DNA of 49,031 bases from Flemingiibacterium sp045632605. Lineage in GTDB: Bacteria; Bacillota; Clostridia; Oscillospirales; CAG-272. A program made the position numbers and the translations under genes. The DNA lies in the NCBI GenBank assembly GCA_045632605.1, contig JAZQXA010000064.1:1-49031 (forward strand), written 5' to 3'. The notes under the pieces were generated by a model, which searched no databases, was not told where the DNA came from, and saw only the letters and a list, made by a program, of their open reading frames with translations. Each line of letters begins with the position of its first letter. The stretch's first letter is position 1. Of this stretch, positions 1 to 8,439 are shown one piece after another.

Positions 1-1732
1 GACTCTTTGCCTTTATCGTTCCGATGCCGTCTATTTCTTCGAGTGTTGAATGCTTCAGCGTTTTGGATTTCGCGTTCTCCATTCTGCCGACGGTATAGCG
101 GTGAACTTCCTCCTGAAGCTTATAGACAAACACAAACACCGCCTGCTCACGGGCAATACTTATTTCCCTTTCATCATCCGTCAGAGCACGTGTTTTATGA
201 AATTCGTCCTTGACCATACCGAAAACCGGAATTTCGCATCCAAGTTCGCGCATCAGCTCACGAACAACAGAAACGTGTCCGCGTCCGCCGTCAAGCAGTA
301 TCAGATCAGGCGCCGCCCCGAACGATTCATCCGTAAGATGCGAAAGACGGCGTGAAAGTGCCTCTCGCATTGCACCGTAGTCATCTATGCCGTCTGTGGT
401 TTTTATTTTGAAGGTTCGATAGTCCGATTTTTTCAGTTTTCCGTTTTCTGCAACTATCATACCTGCGGTAATATTGTCTTTTCCGAAATTGGAAATGTCA
501 TACGCCTCAATTCGTTCGGGAACAACCTCAAGCGCAAGCATTGAAGCTAACTTTACAAGCACCTTGTTGTCTTTTTCCGACTGTGCCTTATAAAGAAGTG
601 CTTGCTGTTTTGCGTTATCGTAGACCATCTCGCAAAGTCTGCGTCGGTCGCCTCTCTCGGGCGTACGTATTTCCGGCTTATATCCGACACGTGTGCGTAT
701 TGTTTCTGTAAGAGCGTCAAGCTCCTCGTCGGGCAGTGTGAAATCGAGTATTATCTCATGCGGAACATATTCTCTGATATTATAAAGCTCGGACAAAAAT
801 GCCGACATATTTTCCTCGTCAACAATCTGCTCCGCCGGAAAGAGAAAATGCTCGTTATCCGTTATGCTTCCGCCGCGAATATAAAAAATAGATATGCACG
901 AGCAGATATCGTCTGTATACAGCGCGATGACATCCTGCTCCATGTCAGGTGAACCGACAACCTTCTGCCTCTGCCAGAGCTTTGAGAGTGCCTCAATCCG
1001 GTCACGGTATCTCGCCGCCGCTTCAAACATAAGATTCTCTGCGGCATATTCCATTTTTTCTCGGAGCGACTGCTCACATTCACGGAATGAACCGCGAAGA
1101 AAGCTGTTAATCTCCTTAAAAATCGAGCGGTATTCCTCCGATGACACCTCTCCGGTACACGGTGCAACGCAAAGCCCGATATGACGGTTAAGGCAAGGTC
1201 TTCCCTTTCCGATATCACGCGGAAACTCCTTATTGCATGAGGCGATTCCGAAAGATTTCTGAATTGTTCCGAGAATGCTGTACACCGCAGAAATGCTCGA
1301 ATACGGTCCGTAATATTTCGCTCCGTCTGCGAGTCTGCGCCTTGTTACGGAAAGCTTCGGATATTCGTCGTTCACCGTCATTTTGATATACGGATAAGAT
1401 TTGGCATCCTTAAGACGGATATTATACTTTGGCGTATACTGCTTTATAAGACTGTTTTCGAGCGAAAGCGCTTCAATCTCCGTGTCGGTCAGAATATAGT
1501 CAAACGAATGGACATTCATCACCATTCTGCGCGTTTTTTCGTTATGATGCGCCGATTCGTGAAAATACTGCGACACACGGTTTTTAAGTGAGCGCGACTT
1601 TCCGACGTATATGACCTTTTCGCCCTTATCGCGCATGATATATACACCCGGGCGCTGCGGCAGAGAATTTGCCTTTTCAAGCAGCTCCACTCTGCGGTCC
1701 GCTATATTCTTTTGTGAAGCTTCTTTTTCCAT
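1..1732 (-). CDS. uvrC: UvrABC excision nuclease subunit C (3' end cut by window)
   Basis: Makes the two incisions around a bulky DNA lesion in nucleotide excision repair, working with UvrA and UvrB in the cytoplasm. The 577 codons visible start at ATG 1732-1730. In order: an N-terminal GIY-YIG nuclease (PGVYIMRD, then VIYVGKS), a Cys cluster of the type described as an Fe-S or Zn site (CLNRHIGLCVAPC), a UVR helix pair that contacts UvrB (near 1000-1100), and the RNase H-like nuclease with YDISNFG and DLILLDGGRGH. The reading enters the HhH region (EEIDGIGTIKAKS) at the window edge, so only the last few dozen residues are missing. No strong Shine-Dalgarno sequence is visible before the ATG. 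Family length is about 600 residues. Very confident. Confidence 0.96.
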   Translation of the reverse strand, partial: MEKEASQKNIADRRVELLEKANSLPQRPGVYIMRDKGEKVIYVGKSRSLKNRVSQYFHESAHHNEKTRRMVMNVHSFDYILTDTEIEALSLENSLIKQYTPKYNIRLKDAKSYPYIKMTVNDEYPKLSVTRRRLADGAKYYGPYSSISAVYSILGTIQKSFGIASCNKEFPRDIGKGRPCLNRHIGLCVAPCTGEVSSEEYRSIFKEINSFLRGSFRECEQSLREKMEYAAENLMFEAAARYRDRIEALSKLWQRQKVVGSPDMEQDVIALYTDDICSCISIFYIRGGSITDNEHFLFPAEQIVDEENMSAFLSELYNIREYVPHEIILDFTLPDEELDALTETIRTRVGYKPEIRTPERGDRRRLCEMVYDNAKQQALLYKAQSEKDNKVLVKLASMLALEVVPERIEAYDISNFGKDNITAGMIVAENGKLKKSDYRTFKIKTTDGIDDYGAMREALSRRLSHLTDESFGAAPDLILLDGGRGHVSVVRELMRELGCEIPVFGMVKDEFHKTRALTDDEREISIAREQAVFVFVYKLQEEVHRYTVGRMENAKSKTLKHSTLEEIDGIGTIKAKS

Positions 1733-1770
1733 ACGCCCACCGCATTCCAAAAAATCAAAAAATCTCCAAA

Positions 1771-1814
1771 AAGCAAAGACGAGCCCTCGTTGCAAAAGCA
1801 TACCGCGACTCGTC
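1771..1814 (-). terminator. Possible terminator after ptsH
   Basis: Reading leftward from ptsH, a GACGAG/CTCGTC stem with a long loop is followed by a T-rich run. The stem is short and the loop large, so this is a weak call; transcription may read through into uvrC. Confidence 0.3.
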
Positions 1815-1886
1815 AAAACTATTAATCTCCTGCGGACATCGCCCGCCTATCAGCGATTTGTGAGCAAAAAACTCACCGAGTCGCCA

Positions 1887-2150
1887 TTATTCACCAAAGC
1901 CGGTATTGATAAGCTCACAAAGACCGTCGAGTGCCTCGTTCTCATCGCTTCCGTCTGCAATAATGGTGATTGTCATTCCCTTGGTGATACCGAGGGAAAG
2001 AACGCCGAGAAGGCTCTTTGCGTTTACACGTCTGTCTTCCTTTTCAACCCAGAGGGAGCTCTGGAATGAATTTGCTTTCTGAATAAAGAAAGTTGCAGGT
2101 CTTGCGTGCAGACCGACGTTGTTCTGAATAGTAACATTACGGGAAATCAT
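1887..2150 (-). CDS. ptsH: Phosphocarrier protein HPr
   Basis: Small phosphocarrier of the sugar phosphotransferase system. It takes phosphate from EI on His and passes it to EIIA, and in Gram-positives it is also phosphorylated on Ser by HPr kinase for carbon catabolite control. The 87-residue product has His15 in GLHARPA and Ser46 in KSLLGVLSLG, at the canonical positions, so both roles are expected and it is not a Crh-type protein lacking His. The start at 2150 was chosen because AGGAG lies 7 nt upstream (2158-2162); an upstream in-frame start at 2201 has no such support. A consensus promoter lies at 2275-2303. No EI gene (ptsI) or PTS permease is encoded in the window. Confidence 0.95.
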   Translation of the reverse strand: MISRNVTIQNNVGLHARPATFFIQKANSFQSSLWVEKEDRRVNAKSLLGVLSLGITKGMTITIIADGSDENEALDGLCELINTGFGE

Positions 2151-2274
2151 AGATACGCTCCTATCGTTAGAATTGAGAATTAAAAGGTTATGTGATTTCA
2201 TTTAATCTGCGCCCGGCAGAATTTATTTCCTAATTTTTTCGGACATGACTCCGATTTTGAATAATACTGTTTAT

Positions 2275-2303
2275 AGTATATCAAATTTTCGCAATAAAAT
2301 CAA
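2275..2303 (-). promoter_or_regulatory. Sigma-A promoter of ptsH
   Basis: Minus strand -35 TTGATT (2303-2298), 17-nt spacer, -10 TATACT (2280-2275). It gives a leader of roughly 120 nt before the ptsH start. The stretch 2151-2466 holds only this promoter and the terminator of the upstream DUF4330 operon. Confidence 0.75.
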
Positions 2304-2423
2304 TAGTTTTTTTGCATATAAATTATCACCATCGGATAGAATTTCTCTGCCATTTTCGAGCGTTTTAACAAAAATCCATGCTTTAATTTACATTTTTTAC
2401 CATATAGCAGCAAAATGAAAGCA

Positions 2424-2458
2424 GACAAAGAGCTGTCCGCATTATCTGCGAACAGCTC
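2424..2458 (-). terminator. Terminator of the rimM-to-DUF4330 operon
   Basis: Stem GAGCTGT/ACAGCTC extended by CGCA/TGCG around one mismatch, with a TTTGTCTG tail on the minus strand, directly after the last DUF4330 stop codon. Confidence 0.75.
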
Positions 2459-2466
2459 CTGTGATT

Positions 2467-2982
2467 TTAATTTGAATCGTTCACCGGCTGAATATCCGTC
2501 ACCGTTAAAACGCCTTCAATATTTTTATTTTCAAATGTTATGTCTGACCCGGGAGCGATATAAATTGAGCCGTCTATGAAGAATCCCTGATCTGTAAAAA
2601 CGCCGTTTCCGATAAGTGTACCGAGTATGTCAATTCGATTTTCGCTTGAAGTTGTTTTCTGGAGTCTGCCGCTTGCATCGGCAACATATTTTTCAGCAAG
2701 ACGCGGTATAATCGATTCGAGCGTACCTACAACGCAGGCATGAGATTTGCCGTAGAAAACATCCCCCTTATTAAAGCAGCTTTCCGACTCATCGTTTATA
2801 TCCCTGATAATAAACGATATCTGTGCCTTTTCAAGGCTGTTATTGACTACAATCTTATCAACAACTCCTGTTCGCATAACGATTCCGGCAATTGCTCCGA
2901 GAATCACGATAACTATGAGAAAATCAATTACATTAGGCTTAAACTTTACCTTTTTCTGTGTTTTGGTGTTATTCTCACTCAT
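2467..2982 (-). CDS. DUF4330 family single-pass membrane protein (second of two)
   Basis: 171 residues. A basic N-terminus is followed by one membrane segment (DFLIVIVILGAIAGIVM, about residues 20-36) and a soluble domain outside the membrane. The KPNVIDFLIVIVILG start is what I recognise as the DUF4330 signature. Function is unknown in the family. The gene starts inside the stop codon of its neighbour (ATGA overlap at 2979-2982) with GGAGG about 10 nt upstream, so the two are translationally coupled. The tandem arrangement behind an O-antigen-ligase-like protein suggests a role with that membrane enzyme in envelope glycan or polymer assembly; that is inference from context only. Confidence 0.8.
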   Translation of the reverse strand: MSENNTKTQKKVKFKPNVIDFLIVIVILGAIAGIVMRTGVVDKIVVNNSLEKAQISFIIRDINDESESCFNKGDVFYGKSHACVVGTLESIIPRLAEKYVADASGRLQKTTSSENRIDILGTLIGNGVFTDQGFFIDGSIYIAPGSDITFENKNIEGVLTVTDIQPVNDSN

Positions 2983-3482
2983 TCTGCAGTTACCTCCGTT
3001 TCTCTGTATGATGTACAGTATCCCATTCCGATAAAATCGGGAAGACGAATATAAACCGGCGTTCCCACCGAAATATCATATCCGCCGTCGATGTAATAGC
3101 GTCCGTTCACCCCGACAGTAGCCTCCGCGAGCATTGTCAGTATTACATTCGAGTGATCTGGATAATCGTATGCGGTGAGTGTTCCGGTTGAAAGGTCTGT
3201 GCCGACATAAACCGCATTTTCGTATTCAACGGCGATAACCTTTCCGATATTATACTTTGCAACAGAATCGACCATCTGGTCGCCCACCTTGAAATTATCG
3301 AGAAAATCGTTGTGCAGTTTTTTTATTTCAACAACGTATTCGATAGTAACAGTCTCGGGTGTTTCAACTACTTCACCCTTTGAAAAAAACATTACTGCCG
3401 CAGCTATAACAGCGGCGATGACGATAATTATCATCGCATCAACGGCATTGAATCTGCGTTTTTTTATGATTTTATTTCCCAT
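2979..3482 (-). CDS. DUF4330 family single-pass membrane protein (first of two)
   Basis: 167 residues with the same layout as its downstream neighbour: a basic tail KKRRFNAVDAM, one membrane helix (about residues 17-34), then a beta-rich extracytoplasmic domain. A paralogue of the next gene, but clearly diverged from it. GGAGG lies 9 nt before the ATG at 3482. The gap from the ligase-like gene is only 17 nt, so it is part of the same transcript. No catalytic motif is visible. A partner or accessory subunit for the upstream polytopic protein is possible but unproven. Confidence 0.78.
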   Translation of the reverse strand: MGNKIIKKRRFNAVDAMIIIVIAAVIAAAVMFFSKGEVVETPETVTIEYVVEIKKLHNDFLDNFKVGDQMVDSVAKYNIGKVIAVEYENAVYVGTDLSTGTLTAYDYPDHSNVILTMLAEATVGVNGRYYIDGGYDISVGTPVYIRLPDFIGMGYCTSYRETEVTAE

Positions 3483-3499
3483 TGTTAAATATCCTCCTG

Positions 3500-5401
3500 T
3501 TAAAATACATCAGTCTGCGCCGTGGAATCAAGTGTTTTACGTATCGCCGCTCCGAGTCCCAGCACAAGCCAGAACATAAGGAACACACGGTAATTATACC
3601 AGATATAGTCGGTTGCACCCTGGGCAAGTACAGCGAGTATTCCGCAAAATCCAGCTGCCGACAGCAGCTTTTCAGGCCGTGACTCATTTTTGTGAAGTGT
3701 CAGACAGCTCTGTGCCCATATAAACAACATAATCAGGAATACAGCAAGACCGACAATTCCAAGTTCAACCGTAATCTGCAAATAAAGATTGTGCGAATGG
3801 GGCGCCGATTCAATTCCGGAAAGAGCATATAAGCTGTATATGGGCCGGAACGATGCTTCGCCGATACCGACTCCCGTCTTCCAGTAGCCGCCTATCATAT
3901 TTGTAACCGCTTCCCAGATATGAACACGGTAAGCTGTCGATGTGTCACGCATATCACCGATACTTGTAAAACGCTGGATTATACTGTCCGGCAGGACAAA
4001 CGGCAAAAACGGTACACCGAACATTCCGAAAAGAAGCGCAGTAAGCGTATTACGGTGATACATGATAAGAAAAATCAGCATACCGATAATAAATCCGAGC
4101 CATGCGCCGCGCGACCACGTATAGATAAGACATCCGCACGAAGCAACTGTACAGAATGCAAGAAGGAGCTTCGCACGCGGATTTTTTGTTATAATAAACA
4201 TTGCAGCCGCAAGAGGTATTATCATGATAAGATATTCTGCGAGAACATTCGGATTTTCAAAAGTTGAAACGACACGTCCGGCAATATCTCCGAACAGCTC
4301 TGTGTCGTGCCACTTTGTTTCCATAAAGCCGAAAAAGTTCTGAAAAAGTCCGTAAAGCGAAACTATAGTACACGAAGAAATGACTCCGATAACACATCGC
4401 ATGACCCATTCCTTTGAGCGTATCAGATTGACAACAAGGAAATAGCCAAGCATGAAGACACAAAATACAAGTGCCGGCTTAATGCTTCCTGACGAAACGG
4501 CAACGAGCCCGCCGAATGCCATGAGAACAAAGAATGCCGCAACAGCAAAGTCAAATAAGTCAAATTTCAGTGACCTTTTTCCGCAGAGTAACTTGAGAAA
4601 ATAGCATACGCCCGTATAAAGCACCGCACCGACGAGCACCATCGTAGGCGCAAACGGCAGAGCGAACATTATAGCAAGAATGCCGAATTCGGGTTTTATC
4701 AGAACGAGATACGCCGCAACCGCTCCAAATATCAGACACACCAGAACAAGCGGATGAACGAAGAATGAAGCAACACCGAATATGATTCCGGCAATGAAAG
4801 CGATATTAAAACGTCCCTCACGCTCTTTAATTCCCTCAATTGCCTCACGCCGTATTCCAACAACCTTAAAGAGGAAAAATCTTGCCGCCGGGCTGGTCAG
4901 AAGCGCACTTGCGAGTGTATGCCTTGACGATATCATTATAACCGACGACACAAGCATCAGAAAGAGCGAAAGTATCATAACAGCATCAATTTCTTCCGCC
5001 CCGAAATAGAACACTCGGAAAATATATATCAGTGCGCTGTAGACTGTGAATGAGAACGTGAAAATTCCGTAAGCCTTCATGGTCGATGACATCATGTGGT
5101 TAAGGCGTTCTTTTATCCATCCGAGAATTGCACTCGTTTCAAAGCCGTGTGCAACTGCACGTTTGGCCGGCATGAAGAAGCGCTCCGCAATTCCAAGCCG
5201 TCCTGCCTGAGCCAAAAGAGCACTGTCGTGCAAAGCATCGTTTTCACGGTTGTATGAGCAGAAAATACTGCCGAAGAATCCGTCGCGAAGCTTTCGCAGC
5301 AGCCACGAGGAAACTTTTCCGAGCGACGATATTATAAGCGAGGAAGCAAAAAGATTGCGTTTTTTATTTGAATCGCTCCGAGAATTTCGGATATTATTCA
5401 A
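3500..5401 (-). CDS. O-antigen ligase / Wzy-like polytopic membrane protein, TTG start
   Basis: 633 residues with many hydrophobic segments after a soluble N-terminal stretch of about 110 residues. The C-terminal half carries the O-antigen ligase (Wzy_C) pattern: TWSRGAWLG followed by a periplasmic loop with GVGIGEASF and SAPHSHNLYLQ, then further helices. In Gram-positives such proteins polymerise or transfer lipid-linked glycans at the cell surface. The start is TTG at 5401 with AGGAGG 8 nt upstream. The only nearby ATG (5405-5403) is out of frame and runs into a stop after three codons. It sits 21 nt after murJ, which also handles undecaprenyl-linked substrates. The exact substrate cannot be read. 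Confidence 0.83.
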   Translation of the reverse strand: MNNIRNSRSDSNKKRNLFASSLIISSLGKVSSWLLRKLRDGFFGSIFCSYNRENDALHDSALLAQAGRLGIAERFFMPAKRAVAHGFETSAILGWIKERLNHMMSSTMKAYGIFTFSFTVYSALIYIFRVFYFGAEEIDAVMILSLFLMLVSSVIMISSRHTLASALLTSPAARFFLFKVVGIRREAIEGIKEREGRFNIAFIAGIIFGVASFFVHPLVLVCLIFGAVAAYLVLIKPEFGILAIMFALPFAPTMVLVGAVLYTGVCYFLKLLCGKRSLKFDLFDFAVAAFFVLMAFGGLVAVSSGSIKPALVFCVFMLGYFLVVNLIRSKEWVMRCVIGVISSCTIVSLYGLFQNFFGFMETKWHDTELFGDIAGRVVSTFENPNVLAEYLIMIIPLAAAMFIITKNPRAKLLLAFCTVASCGCLIYTWSRGAWLGFIIGMLIFLIMYHRNTLTALLFGMFGVPFLPFVLPDSIIQRFTSIGDMRDTSTAYRVHIWEAVTNMIGGYWKTGVGIGEASFRPIYSLYALSGIESAPHSHNLYLQITVELGIVGLAVFLIMLFIWAQSCLTLHKNESRPEKLLSAAGFCGILAVLAQGATDYIWYNYRVFLMFWLVLGLGAAIRKTLDSTAQTDVF

Positions 5402-5422
5402 GCATATGACCTCCTATCATCT

Positions 5423-7000
5423 TTAAAATTTCACTTTTGTCAGCTTTGTAAAAACAAGATACAATATAACTGCCGGGAGAAAAATTATCAGCGCATTTAT
5501 CACATTCGTCATAAACGTCGATGTGTACGGCAAAGTGCCGATAATCTCCGAAACAGCTTTACACGAAAGATAAACAATCCCTCCGCCGAACACGATTTTC
5601 AAAACCGACAGCGCAAGCTTGACGTTTAAGAGTCCGGGAATCCGCCTTGCAGCGAAAACTAAAAGTATAATCGCCGACACAGCCTGTCCGGCGGCATTTG
5701 CCGCACCGACGGCACCGATGTCAAAGAGCTTAAGTCCCGTGAGAACTGCTCCGACCGCAAGATTTGCAAAAATTCCGCCAAGCGCAGCATACATCGGTAC
5801 ACGCGGCAGGTTTTTCGCATAGAACACTCGTGAAAACAGCTCTGTAACGCAGAAAAGCGGCATAGCCGGCAAAATGAACCGAAGTGCTCGCGCAGTATAA
5901 AAAGCATCTTCCGCGTTAAATTCGCCGCGCAGATATACGATTGATATTCCCTCTCCGGCAAGCACCATTGCCGCCGCCATAAACGGTACGGTTATATATA
6001 GTGCAGACGTGAGTCCGCCTCTTACGGTTGCGGAAAATTCCTCGGTTTCACCGCTTGCCGACAGCTTTGATATTTTCGGGAACGTGTAGTTGCATATACT
6101 GTAGGTCAGTGTTCCTGCGATGATAATATAAATATTGTTAGCATAATCGAATACAGTCGTCGCGCCAGAAAGCACCCCCGTCGCCGTAACATTTGCGGCA
6201 AAATACTGACCGAGCAGTGTTCCCACCGGGGCAAGCCATGAGCCTATCATAATGGGCGGTGCCATTTTTATTGCACGCATCAGTGCAGGATTTCTGAAAT
6301 CAAACAGTAACTTATAGGAAAATCCCTTTTTCTTAAGCGGCACAACGAGCGTCAAAAGCTGTATCAGCCATGAAAGCAGATAAGCCACCGCAAGACCGTA
6401 AATGCCGTTCTCGCCGAGAGGTGAATTAAGAAACGCAAGATAAAATACAACACCGGCATTTGAAACCGCGCTGATCAAAGCCGGAGCAATGAACGAGCCC
6501 TTCGACTGGAGTACGCCGACAAGCGTATATGCCGCACCGGTAAATATAACCAGCGGAAACATTATCCGTGTCAGCGTTACGGCAAGTGAAACCGTAGCTT
6601 CGTCGAGTCCGTTTGTTATAAGGCGTATCAGCGGTTCAGCGAAAACTATACCAATTATCGCAAGTACACCGCAGAGCAGTATTATTAAATTTAAAAATAT
6701 GCAGGCAAAATTGTCTGCTTCTTCACTTGCCGTGCCGTCCTCGGCTTTTTCTTTGAAGCTGTTGTAAACCGGTATGAAACAGCCAAGCACCGCCGCCGCA
6801 AGAAGCATATCAAAAAATGCAAGCGGTAATTTTGATGCCGCAGTAAACGCATTTGCCTGGTATGTTGTTCCGTAAGCATTCGCCTGAAGCACACCGCGAA
6901 GCATACCAAGCAGTTTTGCGATAACGGTTGCACCCATCATAACGGCAACCGTTCTGACGGCACGCGCACCGTTTTTGTTCCCGTTAGCTTTCATCTTCAC
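5423..7000 (-). CDS. murJ: MurJ-type lipid II flippase (MOP superfamily)
   Basis: Polytopic protein of 525 residues that moves lipid-linked peptidoglycan precursor across the membrane. About 14 hydrophobic segments are visible, with the family signature near the N-terminus (MLRGVLQANAYGTTYQANAF) and the LPLAFFDMLLAAAVLGCFIPVY loop. I prefer GTG at 7000 as the start because GGAG lies 6 nt before it; ATG at 6994 is the alternative with 12-nt spacing. Either start overlaps the end of trmD, so translation is coupled. Some MOP proteins flip teichoic or other polymers, and the ligase-like neighbour leaves that open, but the sequence reads as MurJ. Confidence 0.88.
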   Translation of the reverse strand: MKMKANGNKNGARAVRTVAVMMGATVIAKLLGMLRGVLQANAYGTTYQANAFTAASKLPLAFFDMLLAAAVLGCFIPVYNSFKEKAEDGTASEEADNFACIFLNLIILLCGVLAIIGIVFAEPLIRLITNGLDEATVSLAVTLTRIMFPLVIFTGAAYTLVGVLQSKGSFIAPALISAVSNAGVVFYLAFLNSPLGENGIYGLAVAYLLSWLIQLLTLVVPLKKKGFSYKLLFDFRNPALMRAIKMAPPIMIGSWLAPVGTLLGQYFAANVTATGVLSGATTVFDYANNIYIIIAGTLTYSICNYTFPKISKLSASGETEEFSATVRGGLTSALYITVPFMAAAMVLAGEGISIVYLRGEFNAEDAFYTARALRFILPAMPLFCVTELFSRVFYAKNLPRVPMYAALGGIFANLAVGAVLTGLKLFDIGAVGAANAAGQAVSAIILLVFAARRIPGLLNVKLALSVLKIVFGGGIVYLSCKAVSEIIGTLPYTSTFMTNVINALIIFLPAVILYLVFTKLTKVKF

Positions 7001-7721
7001 TGTAATCTCCCTTTGAAGAAATAGCGATATCCGCCGAAAGCAAGTCGGGACGGGCTTCACGTGTCTTTTTCAGCGACTGCTCCTGCCGCCATTTTTCAAT
7101 GTTTGCATGATGTCCGGAAAGAAGCACCTCGGGGACTAATCTGCCGCGAAAATCGTATGGACGGGTGTACTGCGGATATTCAAGCAGTCCCGAAGCGATG
7201 CTCTCACCTTTCCAACAATCTTCGTTTGTAAGTACACCCTCAAGCATACGCGAAACGCAGTCAACAAGCACGCAGGCAGGCAGTTCACCACCCGTAAGTA
7301 CATAGTCACCGATTGAAATTTCCTCATCGACTATCTCCTCGATAATACGCTCGTCAACCCCCTCATAGTGACCGCAGAGGATTATTATGTTATCGTATTT
7401 TGTCAGCTCATATGCTTTTTTCTGCGTCAGAACCTTACCTCGCGGCGACATATATATAACCCGTCTTTTCTTTTCGCCGTTGTCCTTTTGCGCTTCAATT
7501 ACCGACTTCCAGCATCCGTAAATCGGTACGGCACTCATGAGCATTCCCATACCGCCGCCGTAAGGCGTGTCATCAACTCTCCGATGCTTATTTTCGGAAA
7601 AATCGCGGATATTGTGAGAGTGAACCTCAACAATACCGCCCTCCTGCGCACGTCCGATTATGCTTGAACCAAGCACCGAATCGACAACATCGGGAAAAAG
7701 CGTCATTATGTCAAATCTCAT
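6984..7721 (-). CDS. trmD: tRNA (guanine-N1)-methyltransferase
   Basis: Methylates G37 of tRNAs that read CNN codons, using SAM, to prevent +1 frameshifting. 245 residues with the SPOUT trefoil-knot signatures: MRFDIMTLFPD at the N-terminus, TPYGGGMGM, LCGHYEGVDERI and the knot sequence ISIGDYVLTGGELP. The start at 7721 overlaps the end of rimM by 11 nt, with GGAGG 9 nt upstream; an in-frame upstream start at 7742 would overlap more and has no RBS. The pairing with rimM is the usual bacterial arrangement, though rpsP and rplS are absent here. Confidence 0.96.
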   Translation of the reverse strand: MRFDIMTLFPDVVDSVLGSSIIGRAQEGGIVEVHSHNIRDFSENKHRRVDDTPYGGGMGMLMSAVPIYGCWKSVIEAQKDNGEKKRRVIYMSPRGKVLTQKKAYELTKYDNIIILCGHYEGVDERIIEEIVDEEISIGDYVLTGGELPACVLVDCVSRMLEGVLTNEDCWKGESIASGLLEYPQYTRPYDFRGRLVPEVLLSGHHANIEKWRQEQSLKKTREARPDLLSADIAISSKGDYSEDES

Positions 7722-8262
7722 CACGGATGACCTCCGCCGCACCGTCGAACATTCCCTCTATCGGACGAAGATAAACGCCATCATCATCGATATGCCCGAT
7801 AAACTCGTCCACCGCCGGAACAAGCACCTCTGTGCCGCCGTCAGTCTTTACAACGAACAGGTCGGAAGCAACACTTTCAAGGTAGTCAGCGAGCACGCCA
7901 AGCTGTTTTCCGTTACGCTCATCATAAACGGGGAGTCCGATTATATCCGCAACAAAAACGCGGTCGTCGTCAATTTCAATATCGTCGCGGTCGGCATAAA
8001 CCACACGGTTTTTAAGCAGCTGTGCCGACTCTATTGAATCTATTCCCCAAAAGTATACAAGCGCACATCCCTTGTGTACTGAGGCTTTTGTAACCTCAAG
8101 CGGGATATATTCGTCTTTCTTTTTGTAGTATAATTTTTTTATCTCACACAGTACCTCGGGCGAATCACACCAAGATTCAATTTTAAGTGCACCGCGTACA
8201 CCGTGCGTGTTGATTATCTTTCCACACTCGAGAAACTGTTCTTTTTTGGAGTTTTCCGACAT
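7711..8262 (-). CDS. rimM: Ribosome maturation factor RimM
   Basis: Helps 30S head assembly by binding ribosomal protein S19. 183 residues, with the N-terminal beta-barrel (CGKIINTHGVRGALKIES) and the C-terminal PRC-barrel (FVADIIGLPVYDE, then VLVPAVDEFIGHID). GGAGG lies 7 nt before the ATG at 8262; a longer in-frame start at 8307 lacks support. It is the first gene of a run that continues through trmD, murJ, the ligase-like gene and two DUF4330 genes, so it shares a promoter with cell-envelope functions. Confidence 0.94.
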   Translation of the reverse strand: MSENSKKEQFLECGKIINTHGVRGALKIESWCDSPEVLCEIKKLYYKKKDEYIPLEVTKASVHKGCALVYFWGIDSIESAQLLKNRVVYADRDDIEIDDDRVFVADIIGLPVYDERNGKQLGVLADYLESVASDLFVVKTDGGTEVLVPAVDEFIGHIDDDGVYLRPIEGMFDGAAEVIRDEI

Positions 8263-8297
8263 GATTTTTCCTCCATATTCATAATTATCCATTATAT

Positions 8298-8326
8298 ATT
8301 GTAACACACTTTCGCAGTATATTCAA
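8298..8326 (-). promoter_or_regulatory. Promoter of the rimM operon
   Basis: Minus strand -35 TTGAAT (8326-8321), 17-nt spacer, -10 TACAAT (8303-8298). Divergent from the glycerate kinase promoter about 50 bp away. Confidence 0.75.
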
Positions 8327-8376
8327 GGAAAATCGCAAATTTTAATTTTATGTACATAAATTGCCGCCGTATACTC

Positions 8377-8405
8377 TTGAAATTTGCGGTAAATTGTGGT
8401 AGAAT
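8377..8405 (+). promoter_or_regulatory. Promoter of glycerate kinase gene
   Basis: -35 TTGAAA (8377-8382), 17-nt spacer, -10 TAGAAT (8400-8405), with an extended -10 TGG immediately upstream. The segment AAATTGTGGTA is shared with the PfkB-type kinase promoter at 39717-39745. Confidence 0.75.
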
Positions 8406-8439
8406 ATGTGTATATATTCCAAGTCAAAGAGGTACAACC

